64,000 nucleotides of DNA from Cricetomys ansorgei (Eukaryota > Chordata > Mammalia > Rodentia > Nesomyidae), in contig JAMJFZ010001655.1 of assembly GCA_026225945.1 (NCBI GenBank), forward strand, positions 20,001-84,000, given 5' to 3'. A program made the translations under genes and the position numbers. Each line of letters begins with the position of its first letter. Position 1 is the stretch's first letter. A model generated the notes under the pieces. It was not told the DNA's origin. It did not search any database and was given only the letters and a program-made list of their open reading frames with translations. Shown one piece after another: positions 12,421 through 23,465 of the stretch.

Positions 12421-13035
12421 TTCCCGTGAGGTTCTTCTTGCTGAGTTACACAGATGTTCGCCACATAAACAGCAAACTGCAGCCTGCACTGGCTGCTGAG
12501 GGCAAGCGAGCCTTTCGGGGTACGTTCACTCCTGTAGGAATTGTTTCCTGGGGAGAACCCAACTGTGGCTGCTTCCTGCTCTTTCCTGGCCCCTCTAGTC
12601 CCAGGAGTTATGCCGAATGAGGGTTGTGCCTAGTGGAGGCCTCTGGGAGTCTCCTCAGGAAGCAGCATTCCAGGGTCACACTCTTCCTCCTCCTCCCCTC
12701 TCCCCCACGGTGCCCATGTCCTCCCACTGGATGGCACCTGTCCAGTGACTAGGAAACACACTACCCTATGGAACTCAGCCCACTCGCATATCCTCATGCG
12801 ACTGAGGACCCATGGCAGGCAGGCACAGTGGTCAGACTGGAAGCTGAAAGGCTGCACCTTCAACAGCAAGCACGAAGCAGAGAGGGCAAACTGGAAGCAG
12901 GGCAGGACTGTGAAACCTCAAAGTCCACCCTGGTGCCAGACCTCCTCCAGCAGCGCTGCATCCCCAAGCCTCCCCAGAGAGGGCCACCGACCGGCAAACA
13001 CGCGTTCAAATACCTGATCCTACGGGGGTCATTTC
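12420..13035. other. Unique sequence, nothing recognised
   Basis: Two overlapping plus-strand open frames of about 90 codons exist, but their sequences are low-complexity-free chance text without splice context. Confidence 0.35.
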
Positions 13036-13410
13036 TCATTTAAACAACTACAACCACCTCACGTTTTAAATTTTTGGTACTTGTGGGGAGCACAGGTCGA
13101 GGGAATTCCTTCCCTTGAGCGCATCACACGCACCATCAATGGCAAGATCACCTGCTTCTTCTTGGCGAAAGATAGGTTCTCAGACCTGGTGTCAATCTTC
13201 TGTAAAACAAAGCTTTCCCACAGAAATGGCAAATTGAGCGTTGAAGCCGTGAGCGCGGGGATAATGAGCCCTGCGGGTTCCATTTGCTAATGGCGAGAAT
13301 CGATTACTTCATGCTGAATGCATAATTAAAGTGAGGAGATGTGATGAACAGCGAAGTCATGAGACAGATATGATAATCAATTAGGTTTTTACTTCTGCTT
13401 AGAAAGACTG
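13036..13410. promoter_or_regulatory. Conserved-looking island with homeodomain-type sites (candidate enhancer)
   Basis: Repeat-free, with CpGs kept (gagcgcatcacacgc, gtgagcgcggggataatg) next to gcgagaatcgattacttc, gaatgcataattaaagtg and gataatcaattagg. ATCGATTA and TAATTA cores are typical of developmental enhancers. Conservation is inferred, not measured. Confidence 0.3.
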
Positions 13411-14232
13411 TGAAGAGCCTGTCTGCTGTCTATCCTCGCTGACACAATACGTTTAGGAGGACTTGACGAGTTCAGGGAGAGCGATAGGCTGCTAAATTAC
13501 ATTTCCTGCCCTGTAGGATGTTATCAGAAAGCTATCCTGAGCCTGAGGGGAGGAAAATCACAGAGAACGCACACTCGGTAACGTGTTACTTTCCCATCAT
13601 CTCATGCCTTCCGACAGCCATGCTGCTGTGTCTGATCACGCTGTGGAATTGGTGGATCAGAGGCATCATGGAGACCACAGGAGCAATGTTGGTGCAGCCA
13701 GGGACTGCCAAGCTTACAGGGGTTGAAAGAATGGGAATTTAACCTATGGACTAGCAAATCTTCCAGAGAGTTCTGCAGCACAGATATCCAGGACGCTTGC
13801 TCAATTTAGTGCACACCAGGAAGAGCAGGACAAGGCAAGGCAAGGTAAGCTTGCCCTTTCTCGGGGTTATATCAAGACTGAAATGAAGTGGCATGTTTCG
13901 CTGAGAGTTCTACTGTCATATGGGGTAAGCGATTGAGAAGCACGAGCCTCAGGAAGAGAGAGGACTGCTCAGGCGTTAACTTGTGAACGCGGATGCAAAT
14001 TCATAGGGACAAAAAGGATGACATTCACACCCTCGGAATCTAGGCAGAGACTGCGCACGAGTCACGTTACCGCATGGCCCTGAGGGATGAGGAAACTGTT
14101 GAGAGCGCCTCTCCAAATGGCTACTGTCTATCTGGTTGGTTGAATTTGTGGGGGAGGCCACTCTAGTCTCAGAAAATACCATTCAAGCTTTGTTCAAATG
14201 GTAAATCTTTAGCTTTCGTGGGAACGAAACTC
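13411..14232. other. Unique sequence, nothing recognised
   Basis: No family recognised. A short aggcaaggcaaggtaag run occurs near 13832-13850. Confidence 0.35.
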
Positions 14233-14430
14233 CTGGAGCTGGAGCGATGGCTCAGCACACATCGCTCTTGTGGGGGACTTGAGTTCGATTTACAGCGTCT
14301 GCCTCGGGCAGCTCGCACCTGCCTGTAACTCCAGCTTTAGAGGACCCAATGGCCTCCTCGGGCATTTGTACACATGAGCACATCTCCACACACAGGCATG
14401 TACAACAAACATGTAATAAAAAACATTCTT
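14233..14430 (+). repeat. B2/B3-type SINE, plus
   Basis: ggagctggagcgatggctca head, gttcgatttacagcg, cctgtaactccagctttag and a caataaa-like taataaaaaac tail. Confidence 0.8.
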
Positions 14431-14545
14431 TTAAGGGAGACCTGCAAATGTCTCAGTGGCACACATACAGAAAGGAACTCCATGCCCCGTAGACTCAGGA
14501 TGGCTTTGAATTGGTTTTTATCAGGAGTGAAAATGGGAAAACCAT

Positions 14546-14587
<42 letters not shown>

Positions 14588-14645
14588 TGTGCTTGCGTGT
14601 GTGCACATGCATGTGTGTGTGCACATGCACACATGTGCTTATATA
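14546..14645 (+). repeat. (GT)n microsatellite, then mixed GT/CA
   Basis: A pure GT run spans about 14546-14586, followed by interrupted tgtgtgcacatgcatgtgtg text. It encodes only poly Cys/Val frames, so it is not a gene. Confidence 0.95.
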
Positions 14646-14649
14646 CACA

Positions 14650-15530
14650 GATACATATGCACATATATGCTTTTCTTTCGTCTGTTGCTTTTATTGTTGG
14701 ACCATGCTTTCATTGTATCTGTTAACTTCTCTAAGGCATTTGACATCATGCCCAGAACCCGTCTCAGTCTGTCTGCCTTGAGAGTTTCATAAGTACCCCT
14801 TGTCTACCCCAATTGCACGCTTGCTCATTAGCATAGAGGGTAGTTCCATGGAATATAGTATGCAATCACACTTACGTCTCACTTGTCAGCTTTGGAAACT
14901 TTGGGGTTTCTAGGCACCTGAAAACCTTCCAGTGGAGTGGGCTACAGTATCAATCATAATATCGGTAGCAGTCTTGGTTATTAAATTACTTCCAAAAACA
15001 ATAGAGGTAGAAAGGCCTGGATCTAGGAGGACACTCACATGATAGTGTTTCACTCTCAGATTAAGCCAGGGCTAGGGTCAGACTAGTAGTGGACAGTTAG
15101 GAACTGGTTCTTTGGGCCTAGCAGAGACAGGGTGCTGACCCCCAGATTATGACTCTGCATAAACAGGTGCATACAGGAAAGTTTTTCTATTTAGCAATTG
15201 TCCCCACAGGATCACTACATTGAATGTTTTCCCAGCGTGCTACAGAGCATAGGTAGCCTGTAGCCTGTTGGGGAGACCCCAATACTTAAAGAGAAACTCT
15301 GAGAAGTGTTATGTGCTAGGATCTGCCTGCTTTCCTCTTGGTTTCAGGAAATTAGAATTGTGCTGGGAGAGAAGGAAGCATAAGAGAGAAGGAAGATCAG
15401 AAGTTGCAGCATCCGGTGCTAACAGGATGTGAGGGCCAACTCTCATCACCCCCTAAGAGAAACCTGCAGAGATTTGCACACTAATCCAACTGAATAGACT
15501 TCCCCATTTCTCCTCTAAATCAGTCCCTTT
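14650..15530. other. Unique sequence, nothing recognised
   Basis: No repeat family or exon recognised. Confidence 0.35.
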
Positions 15531-15532
15531 TA

Positions 15533-15600
15533 TTTGGTTCTAGCGGTTGAACCCAGGGCATTGTACATGCTGGGCAGACACTGCCACTGAGCCCCAAGCA
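15533..15600 (-). repeat. ID-like SINE fragment, minus
   Basis: ggttgaacccagggcattgt, catgctgggcagacac and cactgagcccc are the reversed tRNA-Ala-like ID head. Confidence 0.6.
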
Positions 15601-16190
15601 AGCAGCAGTCTATTACAGACGACTTGGGAATTCCTTCAGTGAGGCAACATTACAAAGATCAGAGCCGGGAGTAGGATTTGGGGGTAAAACGTTAAGACTC
15701 TGGTTAATTTAGAATTTCAGATATTGCATAGGATCCGCTAACAATTTAAGACACTCGTTTATCAGAAGAAGTTAAAATTTAACTGAATGTTTTCTATTTT
15801 CATTTGATAAATCTCATCAACACGCGAGACATCTCCATTCAGCCAAGTACGCAAAATAACCACAAGCAAGGAACTTCACAGACACACAGAAGCACAGCTT
15901 CACCAAGGTCCTGTTGTTGACAGTCGGGGATCCAGAACGTACAAAGGTGGTGCGACAGAAAGAGGGCTTTACGGACAGGGACACTCCACACACAGAGGAG
16001 GGACGGGTCTTTCTGCTCACAGGTCCCCAACTCGTACACATGTACCTCTTCTGTAAACATTAGCATGTAAGCGGGAAAGCCGGCCACAGAGTGACAAATT
16101 CTGGTTTGTGATGTCAGAGCAGCAGAGAAATGGTTTCTGTTGCTTTCCTTTTTTCCTTGTGGTTTGTTTTTTTTTCTTTCTGTTGTTGTT
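15601..16190. other. Unique sequence, nothing recognised
   Basis: No family recognised. It ends in a T-rich run that belongs to the following SINE tail. Confidence 0.35.
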
Positions 16191-16340
16191 GTCTTTGTTT
16201 TTTGAGACAGAGTCTCCTTATGTAGCCTTAGTTGACCTGGAAATCACTATGTAGACCAGCCTGGCCTCCAACTCACAGGGATGCACCTGCCTCTGCTTTC
16301 TACGTGCTGGGGTTAACGGTGTGTGCCATCATAACTGGCT
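16165..16340 (-). repeat. B1 SINE, minus, diverged
   Basis: A T-rich tail, then tttgagacagagtctcc, gtagaccagcctggcctcc and cgtgctggggttaacgg with ataactggctc. Confidence 0.85.
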
Positions 16341-16349
16341 CAACTGAGA

Positions 16350-16890
16350 GATATTTTATAAGCATCTCGTTTTGTGCTGGGAACCGAGTTAGGATCTGTC
16401 TGCTGGTTTCCAAAATGCAGAGCACACCAACAAAATCACTTACATCGTTGTTGGTGTAAATCCCCGAGGATGCAGTTTGCTAAAGAGGATGTTGATGGAT
16501 TCCTCGACCTTCAGGGGAAGGCAGGTGCTGGTGCTCCATGTCATTAGTGTCCCTCATCAGGAGATGAACTTTTAGGTCTTTCCATCAGAGGGCAAAGACA
16601 GCATGGGCGCTGTTGGATAGGGAGTCTAAGCACTCCTAGCCCTGTGCCTGAGGCAACACAGCAGAACAGTGGAAGAACCTCTAGGCATCTCAATTTCTCT
16701 TGCTTCTGTATTCCTGTGCCACCTCCAGGGGGCCCCGTGGAGGCCTCTCAGCAGAAGAGACACAAGAGAACTTGCAATTCCGGGGACATGATACTAGTTG
16801 TGTAAACTTCTAGCCGAGGAATGGCACACATCTGTGAAGCTACAAACTTTGCCACCACTGCAGAAACGGGTCCGAGCCAGTAGCTCATCC
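16350..16890. other. Unique sequence, nothing recognised
   Basis: No repeat family or exon recognised. Confidence 0.35.
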
Positions 16891-17055
16891 TTCAGACAGT
16901 TGCTGGATCCTCCTGTCTCTGCCTCCCCAGTATTGGGAGTACAAGCAGACTCTACCATCCTTAACTTTTTCCTGATGTATGTTCTGAGGATTGAACTCAG
17001 GTCCTTGTGCTTGAAAGGCAAGCCCTTCACCGACTGAGCCGTCTCCCCAGCCATG
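16890..17055 (-). repeat. B4/RSINE1-like SINE, minus
   Basis: cctgtctctgcctccccagt, then gattgaactcaggtccttg, gaaaggcaagcccttcacc and gccgtctccccagcc. Confidence 0.75.
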
Positions 17056-17214
17056 GACTACTTTTCGGGGAACTAAGCAGGCCTTGAGCTGTCACTTCAT
17101 GGGACGACAGCTCGATACACCTATGTATCCCTTCCACTAGATTGAAGATACTGCAGGTGCTTACAGATGGTGATTTTAAAACAGATCCATTGGTAGATAG
17201 GTGGGCATGTGCAT

Positions 17215-17350
17215 GGAGGGGGTGGGGAGGGAGAGAGGGAGAGAGAGACAAGTAGATAGGTGGGTAGATGGAGAACATAGGCCAATAGAAGTAGGTAGAC
17301 ACAGAAATGGAAAGATAGACATAGCGAGATACAGAAAGAAAGAGACAAGC
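17215..17350 (+). repeat. Purine-rich (GA/GATA)-like low-complexity tract
   Basis: gggagagagggagagagaga followed by gataggtgggtagatgg and agatagacat words. Confidence 0.7.
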
Positions 17351-17358
17351 TCGAGCTT

Positions 17359-17765
17359 GTCTTGGTGTGTTTTTATTGCTGATAAAGACCTTGACCGAAA
17401 GCAACATGAGGAAATGTTTTATTTGGCTTACGTGTCCAGATCACACATCACTAAAGGAAGTCAAGACACAAACTCAAGCAGAACAGGAACCTGGAGGCAG
17501 GAACTGACGCAGAGGCCATGGAGGGCTGCTGCTTACCGGCTTGTTCCCCATGGATTGCCCAGCCTGCTTTCTTACTGAACTCAAGACCAGGTGCCCAGGT
17601 TTGGCACCACGCACAGTGGGCTGGGCCTTCTCACATTGATCATTGATCAAAGAAATGTGTCACAGACTTGCCCACAGGCCAATCTGATGGGGCGTTTTCT
17701 CAGGCGAGGTTCCTCTTCCCGGATGACTCTAGCTTGTGTGAAGCTGACGGAAGCTAGCTAGGACA
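17359..17765 (-). repeat. Rodent interspersed repeat (tgctgtgataaaac family)
   Basis: Opens ttttattgctgataaagacc, includes aacctggaggcaggaact, gaggccatggagggctgctg, agtgggctgggcc and ends gactctagcttgtgtgaag. It is a near-complete copy of a common rodent repeat whose family name I did not assign. The opposite orientation is at 37.8 and 47.5 kb. Confidence 0.8.
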
Positions 17766-17769
17766 GAGT

Positions 17770-18255
17770 ATGTAAGAGCTCGTGCTGTCTGTGCAGCTAG
17801 GCAAGTGTCAGGAGCTCATTCCTACCAAAGGTCAAAGCACTTCTTTTAGAAAAAAACACTGTTCATTTCATAAGTTTGAGGACCTCACTGGGATCGCAAA
17901 GACTACTTACTACATTAAAGTTTGGGATTGCACAGCCCCGAGCGCAGACATCCTCACCCGTGCACACCCCGAGTCCTTTTCTTTTTTCCTCTCCTGGCTT
18001 TCATTCTCAGGCCTAATTTACTCATCCCATCTATGTGCCTTCCAAATAAGGGTTTGAAAGATGCATTTCTCTGAGGAAGTATACAGGGTGAACTCCAACT
18101 GAGCAGTTCTGTGCTCTACAAAAATGCTTGTTTCCTGGTAAGCAAAAAGGAGGACTCTGTCCCCATTGGGTTTCTCCTAGAGTTTTTCTTTTTATCTTAG
18201 TAGAGGACCGGGTGTAGCATGATCAATAAACAGTAGGCCTTGGTCTGAAGAGAGC
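17770..18255. other. Unique sequence, nothing recognised
   Basis: No repeat family or exon recognised. Confidence 0.35.
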
Positions 18256-18257
18256 CA

Positions 18258-18427
18258 TCTGGTTTGTGTGTGTGTTGGGGGGGGGTCCCCACAGGTCAGA
18301 AGAGGATATTGGAGCACCTGAAACTGCAGTGATGGGCCACCCAGTGTGGGTGTTGGGGACCAAATCTGGGTCCTCTTCAAAATGCTACATGCTCTCATGC
18401 TCGTATGTCCCGAGCCATCTCTCCAGC
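18258..18427 (-). repeat. B3-type SINE, minus
   Basis: gtgtgtgtgttgggggggg, cacaggtcagaagaggatat, gtgtgggtgttggggacc and gagccatctctccagctcc. The tRNA-like head abuts the (TCC)n tract. Confidence 0.8.
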
Positions 18428-19010
18428 TCCCCCCCATCCTCCTCCTCCTCCTCCCCCTCCTCCATCCCCCTCCTCCTCCCCCTCCTCATCCTCCCTCTCC
18501 TCCTCCTCCCCCTCCTCCTCCTCCTTCTCCTCCCCCCTCTTCCAACTCCTCCTCCTCCTCCATCTTCCTCGTCCTCCTCCATCTTCCTCCTCCCCCTCCT
18601 CCTCCTCCCCATCTTCCTCCTCCTCCATCTTCCTCCTCCATCTTCCTCCTCCTCCATCTTCCTCCTCCTCCTCCATCTTCCTCCTCCTCCTCCATCTTCC
18701 TCCTCCATCTTCCTCCTCCATCTTCCTCCTCCTCCATCTTCCTCCTCCCCGTCCTTCTCCTTCCCCCCTCCTCCAACTCCTCCTCCATCTTCCTCCTCCT
18801 CCTCCATCTTCCTCCTCCCCCTCCTCCTCCATCTTCCTCCTCCTCCTCCATCTTCCTCCTCCCCCTCCTCCTCCATCTTCCTCCTCCTCCTCCATCTCCA
18901 TCTTCCTCCTCCTCCTCCATCTTCCTCCCCCCCTCCTCCTCCATCTTCCTCCCCCTCCTCCCCCTCATCCTCCTCCCCCTCCTCCTCCTCCCCCCCCCTC
19001 CTCCTCCTCA
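18428..19010 (+). repeat. Long (TCC)n pyrimidine tract
   Basis: About 580 bases of TCC/CCT triplets with regular ccatctt interruptions. It gives Pro/Ser-rich frames on plus and Glu/Gly/Arg frames on minus, none of them genes. In a Kif6 transcript it would be a (GGA)n-like purine tract. Confidence 0.97.
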
Positions 19011-19021
19011 TTATTATTATT

Positions 19022-19262
19022 AGAGACAGGGTTTTGGGCTGTACCTTGAGCTCACTCATTCAGTTAGGCTGGCTAGACAGTGAGCTCCTGGGATCCCCCT
19101 GCTTCTGCCGTAGCAGTGCTGGGATAACAGATGCATGCTGCTGTGTCTGGTTTTCTGCTGGAGTTACAGAGTTGTGAATTGCCATGCGGGTGCTAGGAAT
19201 CGAACCTGGGTTCTCTGGAGAGCAGTACAAGTACTGAATCGCGGAGCCATCTCTTTAGCCGC
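19022..19262 (-). repeat. Old rodent SINE-like repeat with B3-type end
   Basis: tagagacagggttttgggct, gagctcactcattcagttag, then gaatcgaacctgggttctc and gagccatctctttagcc. It starts after an (ATT)n stub at the end of the TCC tract and ends in a C10 run. Confidence 0.7.
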
Positions 19263-19284
19263 CCCCCCCCCCAAACAGCTAGTT

Positions 19285-19362
19285 TTCTGAGGCGCTGCAG
19301 ATGGAAATCGGGGCTTTGTGCACGCTGGGCAAGCGCTCCACCAACCGAGTCACATTCCTAGA
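19285..19362 (-). repeat. ID-like SINE fragment, minus
   Basis: atcggggctttgtgcacgct, gggcaagcgctccacca and gagtcacattcctagaccc, diverged. Confidence 0.5.
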
Positions 19363-19700
19363 CCCACAGAAGAACAGTGTGACTTTCCAAACTGAGTCTG
19401 AACAATCCCTCTCATCTTTCCAAGGAAACCACAATAGATGTTTAGTCTCTGTATCAATAATTTGACTCCTCCACCTGGCCAGCCGCTTGGACAATGACTT
19501 CAGGACTCTCCAGTAAACCATACATTCAGCTCACTTTCTAGTTCAAAGGTGCTCATGTTCAGCGTCAATCAGAGGTATGTGGAAGACGGGCACACTTTTA
19601 CCAGAATCTCAGAGACAGTCGGTTTGATCTACTCTGCCTCAGAAACAGCTCTGATGTGGCTAAGAGAAATGATACGCCGTCCCAAGACAGAAAAACGTCC
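19363..19700. other. Unique sequence, nothing recognised
   Basis: No repeat family or exon recognised. Confidence 0.35.
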
Positions 19701-19704
19701 AAAA

Positions 19705-20020
19705 TAGCGAGCTTATTGATTTTTTAAAAATTTGCTTTAGTTTACATAAGCTCTTCGTGTATAAACCACTGTGGTCATAAAAGTCTAATCAGCTCCCAGG
19801 ATCTTAAACATAATCAAGGATCCCATTACCTGGCGCTCTATGACTCTGATTCCTGCACAATTTTCATTCCTATTTGTAGTCTCTGCCAGACAATAAAGTG
19901 GATCCCCCTTCAAACCCTTCCCCAAACGGTTAGATCATTATCAGGCCATTTGTCGGCTGACTCCCATCTACAATTCTCCCGGAACTCTAGCCAATGACAG
20001 TTAAAAGGACTCAAAACACT
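19705..20020. promoter_or_regulatory. Conserved-looking AT-rich island (candidate enhancer)
   Basis: Repeat-free, with aagtctaatcagctcccagg, cataatcaaggatccc, gacaataaagtgg and gatcattatcaggcc. Balanced texture without low complexity. No alignment available. Confidence 0.25.
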
Positions 20021-20489
20021 TTCAGATGGGAAGCTCTGCTCCAGAGCTTTGACCTCATTTGTTCTTGGACCTTAGAAACTCTTGCCGGGATTGTTTTCTT
20101 CAGCAATTTTCGATTCAGGCAATCTTGATTTGTTCTCCAAACAAGACTGTGGTACATCTCAATGGCGAGATCAAGGGAAGGGAGAGGCCCTGGAAGGGTT
20201 GGCTATCATTGCAAGGGAAGGAGGAGTGTGAGACACTGTAGGAGGAAGCATCCTGAGAAAGGAGATGGTGTAGAAAGAAGAAACAGACATTCCAAAGGCC
20301 TGGCCCTCAGCTAGGGTGGGCTTCAGTCTGAGGCCATTTTTACATATACACAACAGTTCAGAAACCAAACTCCATCCACTGTGAGCCACAGTGCTCCACC
20401 ACGAGTACTGAAACTGACCTTTAGCTTGACCGGTATAGGGTGGTAGGGTGAGAGACACCTTCCCTCACCGTCATACGGGTCACCTCTGA

Positions 20490-20830
20490 CTCCCCTAGAA
20501 CCAAAGATAGGTTAGAGAGGAGAGAAGCATAGCAGATTTATTTAAGCCAACTTTTATCTGGCCAGGGAGTCTTCAGCAGGAAGATCCAAAGAGCTAGAAA
20601 CTTCCACTTCCACGCTTATGTCTGAGGAGAGCTTTATAGAAAGGTGACTGGGCCAAAGGAATGATCTGATCTGAGATGCCGGGGAAGGAAACTCGGCAGT
20701 GCTGCCCTCATTCATTTGGCCTCTCTTGGTGGCGTCCCTTCCCGCTGGGTAGAGGACAGAACCTCTTCCCCGGCAAAGGTCTAATGACCCAGCCAGCAAG
20801 GTGAGCAGGGAATTCTTTATGGCTAGCTCT
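20490..20830 (-). mobile_element. Possible LTR fragment, minus
   Basis: On the minus strand it has TTAAATAAATCTGC (polyadenylation-like) with structured flanks. No LTR ends were found. Tentative. Confidence 0.25.
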
Positions 20831-21639
20831 CACCTGGGTAATGGAGGGACTATTTCTAAGTTTCATTGAGTGGCATTTGGAGAGAGGAGTTCTAGATTCT
20901 GCGCCCTGCCTCGGAGGAGAGAGGGAAGAAAGAGAAAGAAAAGAACAGAATGAGGTTAGAAAAGATGACTCATTTTTCTGGTTTCCCAGTGGCCCGTAGC
21001 TCAGAATATGCAGAAGCGAGTAACGGTGCCACGCTCTGGAAACTGTCCCCTGGCTCCAACAGCACAGGTGCCAGCACATGACGCACGCTCACAATGGTCA
21101 AAACTGCCCATCCCTGCGGGGCCAGGAGAGGCAGGTATCCTTTCTCACATTTGTAGAGACCGTCAGCAGCCACTCAGAGCCCTAGGGGGAGTCTCACCCT
21201 GTCTCCACAGCCCATGCACTACTAAGCCCTGTGTACACTACTCCCTTATCATTTAGGATGTCCAACCCTCTCTTAGCACCTCCAGGAGCCTGCCTGGATA
21301 TGGCCTTTGAATCAGACGTGGGTCTCAGTGCCTTCTGTTTGTCTGTTCCGCAAATGCCAGCCAACCCGTCCCCAAAGGCCAACAGCGCCTGACCTCCCCG
21401 TGTCCTAGGTCCCACGGGAAGGATTGGCAAATAGCCAAAGAATGGATTCTCTCTCGTTGGAGTATTCTCCCTACCCACACCTGAGCCTTGCAAGCCCTTC
21501 TGGATCTTTCTGGCTTTCTCTGACACGGTCCTAGTATGGGTTTCCTCAGTGACTCTACTCTGCTGATCTGTAATTACTCTACGGGCAAAGCTTGTGTTTG
21601 CCTATGCGCGTCCTCGTCTGCTACTTGCAGCTGCAACCA
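20831..21639. other. Unique sequence, nothing recognised
   Basis: No family or exon recognised. Confidence 0.35.
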
Positions 21640-21715
21640 AAGCCTACCTTACGGGATAAGGGTTAAATGAGTTAATTCAAGGCGAGAATTTAGCCTAGAG
21701 CTGCTATATAGACAA
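21640..21715 (+). repeat. Possible MIR fragment
   Basis: agggttaaatgagttaatt followed by a weak gcctagagctg block resembles part of the MIR core. Short and diverged. Confidence 0.35.
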
Positions 21716-21774
21716 AGGTGGTGCAAACCTCGCTTATAATAATTGTAAATAGCATTGTGCTTACAACGAACTGT

Positions 21775-21906
21775 GGGCTTGGACCTGCAAGATGGCTAAT
21801 CGGATAAAGATAACTATGTGGTGGGGGTAGAGGCTCTGGACTCCCCGAGAGTTGTTCTGTGACTCCCACACGCAAGCTAAGGCACACACATGCCCGTGCC
21901 AGTAAG

Positions 21907-21944
<38 letters not shown>

Positions 21945-21995
21945 CACGCACACACACATACATGCACACACACACAAATGGATGAAAATGTCTTA
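21775..21995 (+). repeat. B3-like SINE remnant with (CA)n
   Basis: tgggcttggacctgcaagat and gtgactcccacacgcaagc lead into a CA run at about 21908-21975 with a few gcacac interruptions. Confidence 0.6.
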
Positions 21996-22339
21996 ATTTC
22001 TTGAGGTAAGTGCTCCACATGCAGAATGGATGGGTCAGCTAAAGAAATCGCCGATCCAGGTCCTGCCCCTGTTTTATCCCAAACAGCTGCAGCCCTCAAC
22101 AGGATGGAGCAGGGCTGTGTGGAAATCAGATCAGCAACTCCTGCTGCTCTGCCCCCACCGTGAACACTGGCAAGCACGTCTCTGTTCCCCTGGGATTTGG
22201 AATCGGTGCTACTGTGCTGTGGAAGAACTAGCTGGGGCCAGGTGATGTCAAGAGGCGCGGGAGTGGGGTGTCACAAGCTCCACCTCCGCGTTTCTTGGTG
22301 CTGTCTTTGATGACTACAGCGTGCCGTTCAGCGAGCTGC

Positions 22340-22752
22340 TACTCTGCTTCCGTTTCTGTTGTGACAGGAATATCCCAGCCAAAAGCAACATGGGAAGGGA
22401 GAGACTGTTTGCGTCACAACTCTGGATCATCACCGTGGGGGAAGTTGAGGCAGGGACTTAAAAGCATTGAGGGCAGAGAGAGAGAGAGAACAGACGTTTG
22501 ATTCTTTGCTTGCTTACTCAGCTAGCTTTCTTCACTCTTACACAGCCCGGGACTCAGACCGGGAGACGACGCTCAGGGTCAGGCTTCCCATCTCTGTGTT
22601 ACCGAGGGAGCACATACTAGAAACCGTGTCAGGGAAATCAAGACAAGCCCTTATAGACATCCCTACAGGCCCACCCATTCTAGACCGTTCCTCACCTGAG
22701 GACTTCTTCCTGGGTCATTCTGGGTTGTGTCAAGTTGACAAATAAAACTAAG
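22340..22752 (-). repeat. Rodent interspersed repeat (tgctgtgataaaac family), diverged
   Basis: tgttgtgacaggaatatccc near the start and gttgtgtcaagttgacaaat at the end match the two ends of the family. The middle is poorly preserved and holds a (GA)n run at 22474-22490. Confidence 0.6.
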
Positions 22753-22759
22753 TGGTGCA

Positions 22760-23459
22760 GAGGCTAAGTTGTAAATGATTCCAGGGCTAGATGCCTTAGA
22801 AGGCCTCACATGTCAGGTGGTCCCTCCCAGCACAGAAAACGCTATCCTACATGGCCAACAGGGGGTGCTCTCCATTCCTCTGCACCGTACTTCAGATTCC
22901 TTAGGGTCCAGGCCAGGGTCAGTCACGTGACTCCACAACGTGCTGGTCTACAAATGGCCAATGCACACCAAGGAGCCTGGGCTTCTAGCACATTCTTCAG
23001 AAGCCACACTGACGCGCGCCTGTGGATGAGCCCGACCCGGTGAAATCCTATGGTCTTACAGTTTTGCTAATTTGCTGGCCTTTGATGAAGGCTGTATTGA
23101 TGCTTTAAAGTTTAGGCTGTGGACAGCTTACTTAGAGTTGGACATCACCATCGTGCTGGAGCCATGACAGACCTCAGTCCTTCTTTGCTGTCACAGGAAG
23201 GGGTTTCTCCCCTTCCTCCAGATCTAACGTCTCCTCTAATGTCTCCACTTGTGCCTAGACCCATCTCACCCCACATCCAACGCTGCCATGATATACTTGA
23301 TTCTCCACAACTCACTCATGAATTTGGAAAACAGGTATTTCACTTGAAAAATAATGCTAACAAACACGGTGCCAGTACCTTCATCTCTGAGCAGTTCAAA
23401 CTACGGGGTGTGATGCAGAAAGCCATCAAGGACGATGAAGGATACTGGAGACATAGTCA
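22760..23459. other. Unique intronic sequence next to the third Kif6 exon
   Basis: No repeat recognised. The plus-strand open frame crossing 23119-23604 is the antisense of the Kif6 exon and flank, not a gene. Confidence 0.45.
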
Positions 23460-23465
23460 ACCTAC

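Larger units (their letters stand above)
1..23465 (-). other. Kif6: Kif6 downstream intron, 5' part (end beyond window)
   Basis: It starts with the GTAGGT donor at 23460-23465. The next expected coding segment (human MREEM...IDDNKQILKQRF) was searched for by eye in reverse complement and not found, so the intron probably continues past base 1. Confidence 0.5.

Noticed and set aside
18266..19177. Pro/Ser-rich and Glu/Gly/Arg-rich frames of 160-303 codons
   Set aside because: They are translations of the (TCC)n tract in all frames.
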